Below are positions 1-6,683 of a stretch of DNA of 64,000 nt, in pieces. Below the pieces are notes generated by a model that was not told the DNA's origin, did not search any database, and was given only the letters and a program-made list of their open reading frames with translations. Origin of the DNA: Myxococcota bacterium (lineage in GTDB: Bacteria; Myxococcota_A; Bradymonadia; UBA7976; UBA1532); NCBI GenBank assembly GCA_963169045.1, contig CAUJDF010000091.1, forward strand, positions 62,001-126,000, written 5' to 3'. Each line of letters begins with the position of its first letter. Position 1 is the first letter of the stretch. The translations under genes and the position numbers were made by a program.

Positions 1-293
1 TGGGCGTGCAGGTCCACGCCGGCCATGTACCCATGCTGGCCATCGACCACCTGATACGGCTGGCCCTCCCAGTCTTCGCGCGTCCAGAAGACGGGCACGT
101 CGGCCAGGCCGCCCAGGGCCCCGACCCGCAGCAGCGGGAACGTGCCGACGCGGCTGCCGCCGAGGTATGCGTCGTCGCCCGACGCGGCGGCGGCCCGGGG
201 GGCGCCGCTCGCCAGCATGACGACGACGAGGGCCGCGACGGCGCGAGCGGGGAGGCCGGTCGGCACGGTCGCGCGGGATCGATGACTCGACAT
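1..293 (-). CDS. Secreted protein of unknown function, N-terminal part only
   Basis: The 5' end of a minus-strand gene that runs off the left edge; about 97 residues are visible. It starts at an ATG preceded by an AGGAGCG ribosome site about eight bases away. Residues 1-37 form a signal peptide: basic start, hydrophobic AVAALVVVMLASG core and AAA-type cleavage region. The mature part begins SGDDAYLGGSRVGTFPLLR and contains VPVFWTREDWEGQPY and HGYMAGVDLHA near the edge. I do not recognise the family. Export to periplasm or surface is inferred from the signal peptide. The stop codon and most of the protein lie outside the window. Confidence 0.6.
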   Translation of the reverse strand, partial: MSSHRSRATVPTGLPARAVAALVVVMLASGAPRAAAASGDDAYLGGSRVGTFPLLRVGALGGLADVPVFWTREDWEGQPYQVVDGQHGYMAGVDLHA

Positions 294-388
294 CTCGGGT
301 CGCTCCTGTCTCGCTCGTGGGTCGGCGGGCCTGACTGCGAGACACGTGCCACGGTCGCGGGCGCAGGCCGGACGGCCGGCGCCCGCGT

Positions 389-586
389 GTGTCGTCGCGT
401 TCGAACGCGCGGACGAACGTCCGCCGAACGCTCGGACACGACGCCATCCTCCACCTCGTCGGCGAGATCACCGCCGGGCAGCTCATCGTGACGCCGCGGC
501 CGGGACCGCCCCACGCGAGCAGCGCGTCCGACCAGGAAGTCTTCATTTGGGCGACGACGTGCTCGTGCCCGACATCGCGGGGTCGC
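389..586 (+). pseudogene. Remnant of a Uma2-family (DUF820) endonuclease-like gene
   Basis: One frame reads LGHDAILHLVGEI then GQLIVTPRPGPPHA, which matches the N-terminal Uma2 pattern of VGEI, GEL(V/I)V(T/S)PRP and PHA. The next recognisable Uma2 block, LHLGDDVLVPDIAG, lies only a few codons later but in a different frame. In intact Uma2 proteins (about 190 residues) these blocks are separated by roughly 35 more residues. The gene therefore has an internal deletion plus a frameshift and lacks its C-terminal half, so it cannot encode a working protein. Its end runs into the WYL remnant that follows. Family recognition is from memory of the motifs. Confidence 0.6.
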
Positions 587-960
587 GCAGCACCTCGGGG
601 AGCTGCGCGCGGCCCTCGGAGCTCCGCCGGCCCGCGAGCTTCACCTCGGCGCGGACGCGCCGCGCGGCGTCGCGCACGTCCGCCGGGTGGTTGCGGTGTG
701 CATGCGGCGCTCGCTCGAACCGTCGCTGCGCGAGGCCGAGCGCGTGCTGTCGAGGATGGGCGGCACGCCGCGCGCCGCGTTCGCGTCGCGCGTGCGCTTC
801 CTGCCGCTGGGGCCGCCGCTGTGCGTGCCGCCCGTCGACCGGGGCGTGCTCGACACGCTCGTCGAGGGCCTGTATCGCGGGCGCAAGCTGACGGCGTCGT
901 ATGCGCCGCGGGGCCAGGAAGCGCGCCCCTACACACTGCACCCGCTCGGGCTCGTCTCGA
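583..960 (+). pseudogene. Fragment of a WYL-domain transcriptional regulator
   Basis: A plus-strand reading frame without its own proper start encodes HLGELRAALGAPPARELHL, then LREAERVLSRMGG, then a stretch ending VEGLYRGRKLTASYAPRG and YTLHPLGLV. The last part is the start of a WYL domain, where a basic R/K-rich strand precedes a YTLHPLGLV-type strand. The HTH region upstream and the rest of the WYL domain downstream are missing. The left end joins the Uma2 remnant near 583. The right end joins the truncated DUF5615 toxin near 957, where the strand bearing coding sense switches. Non-functional as it stands. Confidence 0.5.
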
Positions 961-1153
961 AGACCTCGACGAGGACGCCGAAGTCGAGGTCGTGGGTGAA
1001 GACGACGCTGCCCTGCGCGCGCGCCCAGGCCATGATCTCGGCATCCGGGGCGCGTGGATCCCCGACCGCCGTCCAGTGAACGGCGTCCAGCCCGTGCGCG
1101 GCGAAGAAGGCGCACCCGGCCGGTGAGAGGTTCATGTCGACGACGAGCTTCAC
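929..1153 (-). pseudogene. C-terminally truncated DUF5615 (PIN-like) toxin
   Basis: 74 residues from a GTG start. The N-terminus VKLVVDMNLSP followed by GLDAVHWTAVG, APDAEIMAWA and VVFTHDLDFG is the typical DUF5615/Mut7-C-like PIN signature, including the DMNLS and THDLDFG acidic motifs proposed to bind metal. Intact members run to about 110-120 residues; here homology stops just after DLDFGVL and the frame ends in unrelated sequence from the WYL remnant. The GTG overlaps the stop of the DUF433 gene as GTGA, the usual antitoxin-toxin order. The toxin is probably inactive. Stability or residual activity cannot be judged from sequence. Confidence 0.65.
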
Positions 1154-1428
1154 TCGGCGTTCGCCAGCGGAACGTCGAGCGCCTGCGCGCGCCAGGCCGC
1201 GTATTCGAGGGCAGCCTGCAGGTCTCCCGGTTCGAGATACGGGGAGGCGGCCAGGATCTCGGCGTGGGTTCGGCCCCTTGCCATCAGGCCCAGCAACGTG
1301 CCGACCGTGACGCGCATGCCGCGAATGCACGGGCGCCCGCCCATGACGTCCGGATCGAACGTGATGCGCGACTGGCCTGCTCGTACGACCCCGAGAGGTC
1401 GATCGCGATCGACTCGCGGGGCTCGCAC
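1150..1428 (-). CDS. DUF433 antitoxin
   Basis: 92 residues from a GTG start. The core SRITFDPDVMGGRPCIRGMR followed by VTVGTLLGLM and PYLEPGDLQAALEYAAWRA is the standard DUF433 fold, a small winged-helix-like protein that pairs with DUF5615 toxins. The first twenty or so codons look degenerate: intact homologues begin only a few residues before RITFDP, and no start with a good ribosome site lies there. The gene begins 16 bases after the C45 peptidase stop on the same strand and overlaps the toxin by four bases, so it may be read through from the peptidase. With the toxin truncated, the pair looks like a decaying type II system. Confidence 0.7.
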   Translation of the reverse strand: MRAPRVDRDRPLGVVRAGQSRITFDPDVMGGRPCIRGMRVTVGTLLGLMARGRTHAEILAASPYLEPGDLQAALEYAAWRAQALDVPLANAE

Positions 1429-1444
1429 GACCCCCGGCGCGCCA

Positions 1445-2476
1445 CTACTGCCGGAACGGCAGCGCGTACGTCTCGAACGCGTTCGCGGCGGCGGGCGGCG
1501 GCCCCACGGCGAGCTCGAACGCGCGCCGCCGCGGGTAGAACACGATCGCGTGCGCGTTCAGGTCGCCGAGCGCGGCGCGCCGCAGCGCCGCGCGCACCGC
1601 GTCGGCGTCGCGCAGGTCGGCGCCCGCGAGCGCCGCGCGCCGGTCGCGCGCGAAGCCCGGGTTCTCGGCGAAGTGGTTGATCGCGAAGACGCGCTCGCCG
1701 TGGCGGGCCTCGCGCCGCGCGACGTCCTGCTCGAGCCGCATCACGATCATCGACCGCGGATCGGCCAGCAGCAGGTGCTGGAAGGTGAGGATCGGGCCGA
1801 GCAGCTTCTCGGCGTCCTCGACGGTGCGGCCCTCCTCGAGCACGCGCCGGTACACGAGCGACGTCGGCAGCACGTTCGGCGCCGGCGGGCGGTGCTTCTC
1901 GCCGTACACCTCGAGCACCGCCGCGGTGAGGCCGTGCTCGTTCATGCCCGAGTACACGCCGACGAGCATGGGGAACGCGACGCTGGTGAAGCGGTGCTTC
2001 CCCGCGGGCGCGACGTTGAACACGACGGTGTGGCCGTCGAGCCGCTTCGCCTCGTGGTAGTCGAGGTTGCGGCCGACGATGGGCTCGTCGGCGCGCGCGC
2101 CGAGCACCGTGCAGCCGCCGATGCCGCCGGTGCGCGCCCGCTTCAGTAGGTCGGAGAAGGTGTTGGCGAGCAGCACCTGGTCGAACGTGAGGCCCGCCGT
2201 CTCGGCGAGGCCTTCCATCTCCTCGCGCATCGCCGGCGGCAGGTTCGGCACGAAGTGGCGCCGCGCCTGCGCGATGAGCACCGCCTCGCCGCCGGCGGCC
2301 TTCGCCAGCGGGACGATGTAGCTGGCGTACAGCGCGCGCGCCTCGGCGCCGAGCTGCCGGCCGTGGGCGCGGCCGATCTCGCGCGGCGTGCCGGCGAGGT
2401 CGACGACGCGGAAGCCCTTCGCCGACGCGACGCCGGCCACGAGCAGGAGAAAGACGAGCGCCACCCGGACATGCAT
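1445..2476 (-). CDS. Peptidase C45 / acyl-CoA:6-APA acyltransferase family NTN-hydrolase, exported
   Basis: About 343 residues. A signal peptide (VALVFLLLVAGVASA) precedes a C45-type domain with early GTPREIGRAHGRQLGA, then GGCTVLGARADEPIVGRNLDYH. The Cys in GGCTVLG (about residue 122) is the expected N-terminal nucleophile exposed by autocleavage. GMNEHGLTAAVLEV and FAINHFAENPGF are further family signatures. Known members hydrolyse or transfer acyl groups on amides; the substrate here is not predictable. I start at the second in-frame ATG because the hexamer TATCAT lies seven bases before it and overlaps the first ATG (2483-2485); neither ATG has a ribosome site. A degenerate DUF433/DUF5615 pair follows 16 bases downstream. 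Confidence 0.85.
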   Translation of the reverse strand: MHVRVALVFLLLVAGVASAKGFRVVDLAGTPREIGRAHGRQLGAEARALYASYIVPLAKAAGGEAVLIAQARRHFVPNLPPAMREEMEGLAETAGLTFDQVLLANTFSDLLKRARTGGIGGCTVLGARADEPIVGRNLDYHEAKRLDGHTVVFNVAPAGKHRFTSVAFPMLVGVYSGMNEHGLTAAVLEVYGEKHRPPAPNVLPTSLVYRRVLEEGRTVEDAEKLLGPILTFQHLLLADPRSMIVMRLEQDVARREARHGERVFAINHFAENPGFARDRRAALAGADLRDADAVRAALRRAALGDLNAHAIVFYPRRRAFELAVGPPPAAANAFETYALPFRQ

Positions 2477-2483
2477 GGAACCC

Positions 2484-2489
2484 ATGATA
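2484..2489 (-). promoter_or_regulatory. Candidate -10 element of a leaderless transcript (C45 peptidase)
   Basis: On the minus strand TATCAT is followed by seven bases and then the ATG at 2476. Transcription from such a -10 would start at or next to the ATG. The same geometry recurs at three other genes in the window. Confidence 0.4.
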
Positions 2490-2530
2490 GGGGGTCGGGG
2501 CGCCGATTGTCCCTCCCGGGCGACCGGTGG

Positions 2531-2536
2531 TAGGTT
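2531..2536 (+). promoter_or_regulatory. Candidate -10-like TAGGTT box upstream of the sarcosine dehydrogenase gene
   Basis: GGTGGTAGGTT lies about 32 bases before the ATG at 2569. The related GGTGGTAGGCT occurs before the TTG-started gene at 53223, and TAGGCT before the gene at 57134. Recurrence upstream of unrelated genes is the only support. Confidence 0.3.
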
Positions 2537-2568
2537 CGCCGGCTCGCGGACGCAGACGGGGAGGGAGC

Positions 2569-5028
2569 ATGTCCGGTCCGGTCCTGCCGCGGCAGGCGCG
2601 CGTGGTCATCATCGGCGGCGGTGTCATCGGCACGTCGGTCGCCTACCACCTCGGCCACATGGGCTGGAAGGACGTGGTGCTGCTCGAGCGCGACCGCCTG
2701 ACGTCGGGCACGACGTGGCACGCCGCCGGCCTGATGGTCACGTTCGGATCCACGTCCGAGACCTCCACCGAGATGCGCAAGTACACGCGCGACCTCTACG
2801 CGCGGCTCGAGGCCGAGACGGGGCAGGCCACCGGCTTCAAGCCCGTGGGCTTCATCGAGATCGCCAGCGAGCCCGACCGCCTCGAGGAGTACCGCCGCGT
2901 CAGCGCGTTCAACCGCTACTGCGGCGTCGACGTGCACGAGATCTCGCCGTCCGAGGTGCGCGATCTGTTCCCGCTCGCGCGCACGGACGACATCCTCGCC
3001 GGCTTCTACGTGAAGGAAGACGGCCGCGTGAACCCCATCGACGTGACCGTGGCGATGGCCCGCGGCGCGAAGATGCAGGGCGTCACGATCCTCGAGGGCG
3101 TGCCCGCGCTGCACGTGCTGAAGCGCAATGGCCGCGTGTCCGGCGTGCGCACCGCCCACGGCGACATCGAGTGCGAGTACGTCGTGAACTGCGCCGGCAT
3201 GTGGGCCGGCCAGCTCGGCGCGCGCGACGGCGTCAACATCCCGCTGCAGGCCGCCGAGCACTACTACCTCATCACCGACAAGGTCCCCGGCCTCGACCCC
3301 GCGTGGCCCGTCATCGAGGACCCCGCCTGCTACGGCTACTACCGCGAAGAGGGCGGCGGTCTGATGATCGGCATGTTCGAGCCGGAGTCGGCGCCGTGGA
3401 AGGTCGAAGGCATCCCCGAACACTTCTCGTTCGGTGAGATCCCGCCCGACTGGGACCGCATGGGTCCCTACCTCGAGAAGGCGATGAGCCGCGTGCCGAG
3501 CGTGTACGAGCTCGGCATCCGCAAGTTCTTCTGCGGCCCGGAGAGCTTCACGCCGGACCTGCGCCCCGTCGTGGGCGAGGCGCCCGAGATCCGGAACTAC
3601 TTCGTCGCCGCGGGCCTGAATTCCATCGGCATCCTGACCGGCGGCGGCATGGGGCGCGTGCTCGCCCACTGGATCGTGAACGGCCGTCCCGACGTGGACG
3701 TGACCGGCATGAACATCGACCGGCTGCACAAGTACCAGGCCAACCCGGAGTATCGCCGGCATCGCATCGCCGAGTCGCTGGGCATGGTCTACAAGTGCCA
3801 CTACCCGACGAAGTCGCCGGAGACGGCGCGCGGCGCGAAGCGCTCGCCGTTGCACGACCGCCTCGCCGCGCGCGGCGCGTACTTCCGCGACGTCAGCGGC
3901 TGGGAGTCGCCCGACTGGTACGCGCCGCCCGGCGTCGAGCCGCGCGTGGAGCGTCTGTCGTGGGGGCGCCAGAACTGGTTCCCGTACTGGCAGGCGGAGC
4001 ACGAGGCGACGCGCAACGGCGTGATCCTCATGGACATGTCCTTCATGTCCAAGTTCGTGGTGCAGGGGCGCGACGCCGGCCGATGGCTGAATCACATCTC
4101 GGCCAACGACGTGGACGGTCCCTGCGAGCGCATCACCTACACGCAGTGGCTCGACGAGGCGGGTCTGTTGCAGGCGGACCTCACCGTCACGAAGCTCGCC
4201 GACGACCGCTTCTTCGTCGTCGCCACCGACACGGCGCACCGGCACGTCGAGACGTGGATGAAGCGCCACATCCCCGACGATGCCCACGCGTTCGTCACCG
4301 ACGTGACCTCGGCCTACGCCCAGATCAACGTCCAGGGCCCGCTGTCGCGGCGCCTGATGCAGACCGTCACCACCGCCGATCTGTCGGACGCGGCCTTCCC
4401 GTTCCGCACGGCGCGCGAGATCGACGTCGGCTATGCGCGCGTGCTGTGCGTCCGCATCACCTACCTCGGCGAGCTCGGCTACGAGCTCTACGTGCCCGCC
4501 GAGCAGGCGGTGCACGTGTACGACCGGCTCGTCGCCGCCGGCGAGCCGCTCGGCATGCGGCACGCGGGCCTCAAGGCGCTCTCGAGCCTGCGCCTCGAGA
4601 AGGGCTACCGCGACTACGGCCACGACATCGACAACACCGACAACGCCATCGAGACGGGCCTCGGCTTCGCGGTCGATCTGAAGAAGGTCGATGGCTTCAT
4701 CGGGCGCGACGCGGTGCTGCGACAGAAGGCGGAGCCGCCGCGCCGCCGCCTCGTGGGCGTCCTCGTGAACGACCCCGAGCCGCTGATGTTCCACGCCGAG
4801 ATCCTGCGGCGCGACGGCGAGGCCGTGGGCTACCTGCGCGCCGGCTCCTACGGCTTCACGCTCGGCGGCGCCGTCGGCCTGGCGATGGTCGAGGCGAAGG
4901 ACCGCCCCGTCGACGCCGCATGGCTCGCCGAGGGCCGCTGGGAGGTCGAGATCGCCGGCCGCCGCCACCCCGCGTCGGTCTCGCTGCGCCCGCTCTACGA
5001 CCCCACCAACACGAAGATCAAGGGCTGA
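2569..5028 (+). CDS. Sarcosine/dimethylglycine dehydrogenase-type FAD protein with GcvT folate domains
   Basis: 819 residues from the ATG preceded by GGGAGGGA. Oxidative demethylation of an N-methylated glycine with transfer of the one-carbon unit to tetrahydrofolate is the family role. Domain order: Rossmann FAD motif VVIIGGGVIGTSVAYHL (about 12-28); GTTWHAAGL, whose His51 matches the covalent FAD-binding His of SARDH/DMGDH; DAO domain to about 370; FAO_M linker with LGIRKFFCGPESFTPD; GcvT domain (about 430-700) with LGELGYELYVP; GcvT_C to the end. Length fits DMGDH/SARDH (about 820-860). Substrate choice between sarcosine, dimethylglycine and related amines cannot be settled here. No signal peptide, so cytoplasmic. 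No glycine-cleavage neighbours are present. Confidence 0.9.
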   Translation: MSGPVLPRQARVVIIGGGVIGTSVAYHLGHMGWKDVVLLERDRLTSGTTWHAAGLMVTFGSTSETSTEMRKYTRDLYARLEAETGQATGFKPVGFIEIASEPDRLEEYRRVSAFNRYCGVDVHEISPSEVRDLFPLARTDDILAGFYVKEDGRVNPIDVTVAMARGAKMQGVTILEGVPALHVLKRNGRVSGVRTAHGDIECEYVVNCAGMWAGQLGARDGVNIPLQAAEHYYLITDKVPGLDPAWPVIEDPACYGYYREEGGGLMIGMFEPESAPWKVEGIPEHFSFGEIPPDWDRMGPYLEKAMSRVPSVYELGIRKFFCGPESFTPDLRPVVGEAPEIRNYFVAAGLNSIGILTGGGMGRVLAHWIVNGRPDVDVTGMNIDRLHKYQANPEYRRHRIAESLGMVYKCHYPTKSPETARGAKRSPLHDRLAARGAYFRDVSGWESPDWYAPPGVEPRVERLSWGRQNWFPYWQAEHEATRNGVILMDMSFMSKFVVQGRDAGRWLNHISANDVDGPCERITYTQWLDEAGLLQADLTVTKLADDRFFVVATDTAHRHVETWMKRHIPDDAHAFVTDVTSAYAQINVQGPLSRRLMQTVTTADLSDAAFPFRTAREIDVGYARVLCVRITYLGELGYELYVPAEQAVHVYDRLVAAGEPLGMRHAGLKALSSLRLEKGYRDYGHDIDNTDNAIETGLGFAVDLKKVDGFIGRDAVLRQKAEPPRRRLVGVLVNDPEPLMFHAEILRRDGEAVGYLRAGSYGFTLGGAVGLAMVEAKDRPVDAAWLAEGRWEVEIAGRRHPASVSLRPLYDPTNTKIKG

Positions 5029-5117
5029 TCCCCGCCGGACGGCCGACGCGGCGCGCCGCGCGTTCCATCACCGTCGAATTCGGCGGGTCCGAGGCCACCC
5101 ACCAGGGAGGCATGCCC

Positions 5118-5393
5118 ATGGCACCGATGCGTTTCGCGACCTGGGTCGGCGCAGTCTCCGGCGCCCTCGTGTTCGTGGGGGTGGGGGCCGTCCCCGCCGC
5201 GGTGTGGGGCGGCTTCGTCGGGGTGCTCGTGGGGCGCGCGCTGCTCGGGCGGCCCATCGGGCAGGGGGCGACGGACCGCCTCGCGGTGGGCGCCGGCGTG
5301 GCGTGCGGCGTGTTGCTCACGCTGCTCGTCTTCACGGCGGCGGGCGCGTGGCTCGGACGGCGCGTCTCGACGCTCCGGCACGCCCACGGCTGA
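5118..5393 (+). CDS. Small membrane protein, unknown
   Basis: 91 residues. The start is the second of two close ATGs; it sits seven bases after GGGAGG, whereas the first ATG (5112) is only one base away. Two hydrophobic, Gly/Ala/Val-rich segments (about 6-45 with GALVFVGVGAVPAAVWGG, and 55-78 with GVACGVLLTLLVFTAAGAWL) predict two or three membrane spans; the tail RRVSTLRHAHG is basic. No family recognised. It follows the dehydrogenase on the same strand after about 90 bases and its stop TGA abuts the stop of the convergent DUF1552 gene in the palindrome TGATCA. Confidence 0.6.
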   Translation: MAPMRFATWVGAVSGALVFVGVGAVPAAVWGGFVGVLVGRALLGRPIGQGATDRLAVGAGVACGVLLTLLVFTAAGAWLGRRVSTLRHAHG

Positions 5394-6683
5394 TCAGGCG
5401 AGCAGGCCGGGGATGGGTCCCTGGCTGTCCTGTCCGAAGCGATCGAAGCCGGCGCCGAGCGCGCGGCCGATGCTGGCGAACAGATCGCCGTGCCGCCGCC
5501 CGCCGACGTCGATCACACGCCCGGTGCGCACGCCGACCGCGGCGCCGCCGGCGAGCACGAACGGCATGTCGTCGTGCAGGTGGGTGTTGCCGTCGCACAC
5601 CTCGGTGCAGAGCAGGACCACGCTGTGGTCGAGCATGGTGCCGTCGCCCTCGGGGCGCGCGCGCAGCTCGCCGAGCAGGTGGGCGAACTGCTGCGTCCAC
5701 CAGGCGCGCTGCTGCACGTAGGCGCGGAACTCGGCGCGGGCGGGGTCGTGGCGCGCGCCGTAGTGGCTGGCCTGGTGGCTGCGCATGTCGAAGCCGGGGT
5801 CGTGCATCGGCGTCCCCGGGAAGCGGCTCATCACCAGCTCGCTCGTGTGGTGGGAGGCCTGGATGACACCCACCTTCGTCAGACCGCAGGCCATCGCCTG
5901 GACGAGCAGGTCGGTCTGCGCGCGCAGGATCGCGGGGAAGCGCTCCGGCTCGTACAGGCGGTCGTCGACCGCGCCGAGGCTCTCCGGCGCGCCGCAGGCC
6001 TCGGGCACGACGGCAGTGGCGCGGCGCTCCACCTCGCGCACCGCCTCCACGTGCAGGTCGAGGCGGGCGCGCTCGCCGGCGCCGAGGCGGCCGCGCAGGT
6101 CGCGCAGGTCGGCCAGGACGACGTCGAGGACGCTCTGCCGGCCGCGGTCGGCGACGGGCTCGGGCGCGGCGCCGAACAGGCGCGCGAAGGCGCGGCGCGG
6201 GTCGTCCTCGGGCGGCGTCGAGCTGCCCGCGGCCGGGTAGCTGATGTGCTTGTCGCCGGAGGCGTTGTTCTGGTTCGCCATGGCGCCGAGGTAGACGTGC
6301 CGGTGCGGCGCGTCGCGGCCGACGCTCTGGGCGAGCACCTGGTCGATGGAGGCGCCCTGGCCGTGGTCGACGGCGGTGAGCAGCTTCTGCGCGCCGCCGG
6401 GGTGGCTGCCGGCGTCGGTGGGTCCCATGCTCAGGCCGCGAAAGAACACGCAGTCGCGCGCGAAGTCGGCGAGCGGCGCGGTCTGTTCGGTGAGCTGGAT
6501 CGCGCCGTCGCGGCCCGTGGGGTGCCAGGCGCTGCCCATGCCTTCCTGGCTCGGCCCGGCGACGCCGTCCGGGTAGTAGAAGACGATGAACCGCCGGGCG
6601 CGGGCCGACTGGGCGCGGGCGCGGCCGGCGAGCGCGGCGGGGACGGCGAGCGCGGCGAGGCGCAGCAGGTCGCGGCGGTTCAC
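5394..6683 (-). CDS. DUF1552 domain protein, Tat-exported
   Basis: 429 residues from a GTG. The N-terminus MNRRDLLRLAALAVPAALAG is a twin-arginine signal. The mature part contains RFIVFYYPDGVAGPS, FFRGLSMGPTDAGSHPGGA and AQTDLLVQAMACGLTKVGVIQ, the characteristic DUF1552 pattern; these proteins are distant relatives of the DUF1501/sulfatase-like group and have no established activity. The GTG overlaps the DUF1592 stop as GTGA, so translation is coupled. DUF1592 followed by DUF1552 is a pairing known from Planctomycetes and Myxococcota, where a role in degrading complex substrates outside the cytoplasm is suspected but unproven. Confidence 0.85.
   Translation of the reverse strand: MNRRDLLRLAALAVPAALAGRARAQSARARRFIVFYYPDGVAGPSQEGMGSAWHPTGRDGAIQLTEQTAPLADFARDCVFFRGLSMGPTDAGSHPGGAQKLLTAVDHGQGASIDQVLAQSVGRDAPHRHVYLGAMANQNNASGDKHISYPAAGSSTPPEDDPRRAFARLFGAAPEPVADRGRQSVLDVVLADLRDLRGRLGAGERARLDLHVEAVREVERRATAVVPEACGAPESLGAVDDRLYEPERFPAILRAQTDLLVQAMACGLTKVGVIQASHHTSELVMSRFPGTPMHDPGFDMRSHQASHYGARHDPARAEFRAYVQQRAWWTQQFAHLLGELRARPEGDGTMLDHSVVLLCTEVCDGNTHLHDDMPFVLAGGAAVGVRTGRVIDVGGRRHGDLFASIGRALGAGFDRFGQDSQGPIPGLLA

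Noticed and set aside
2143-4968. A 941-codon frame antisense to the sarcosine dehydrogenase
   Set aside because: The sense strand has complete FAD and GcvT motifs; the antisense product is low-complexity Arg/Ala/His/Val sequence.
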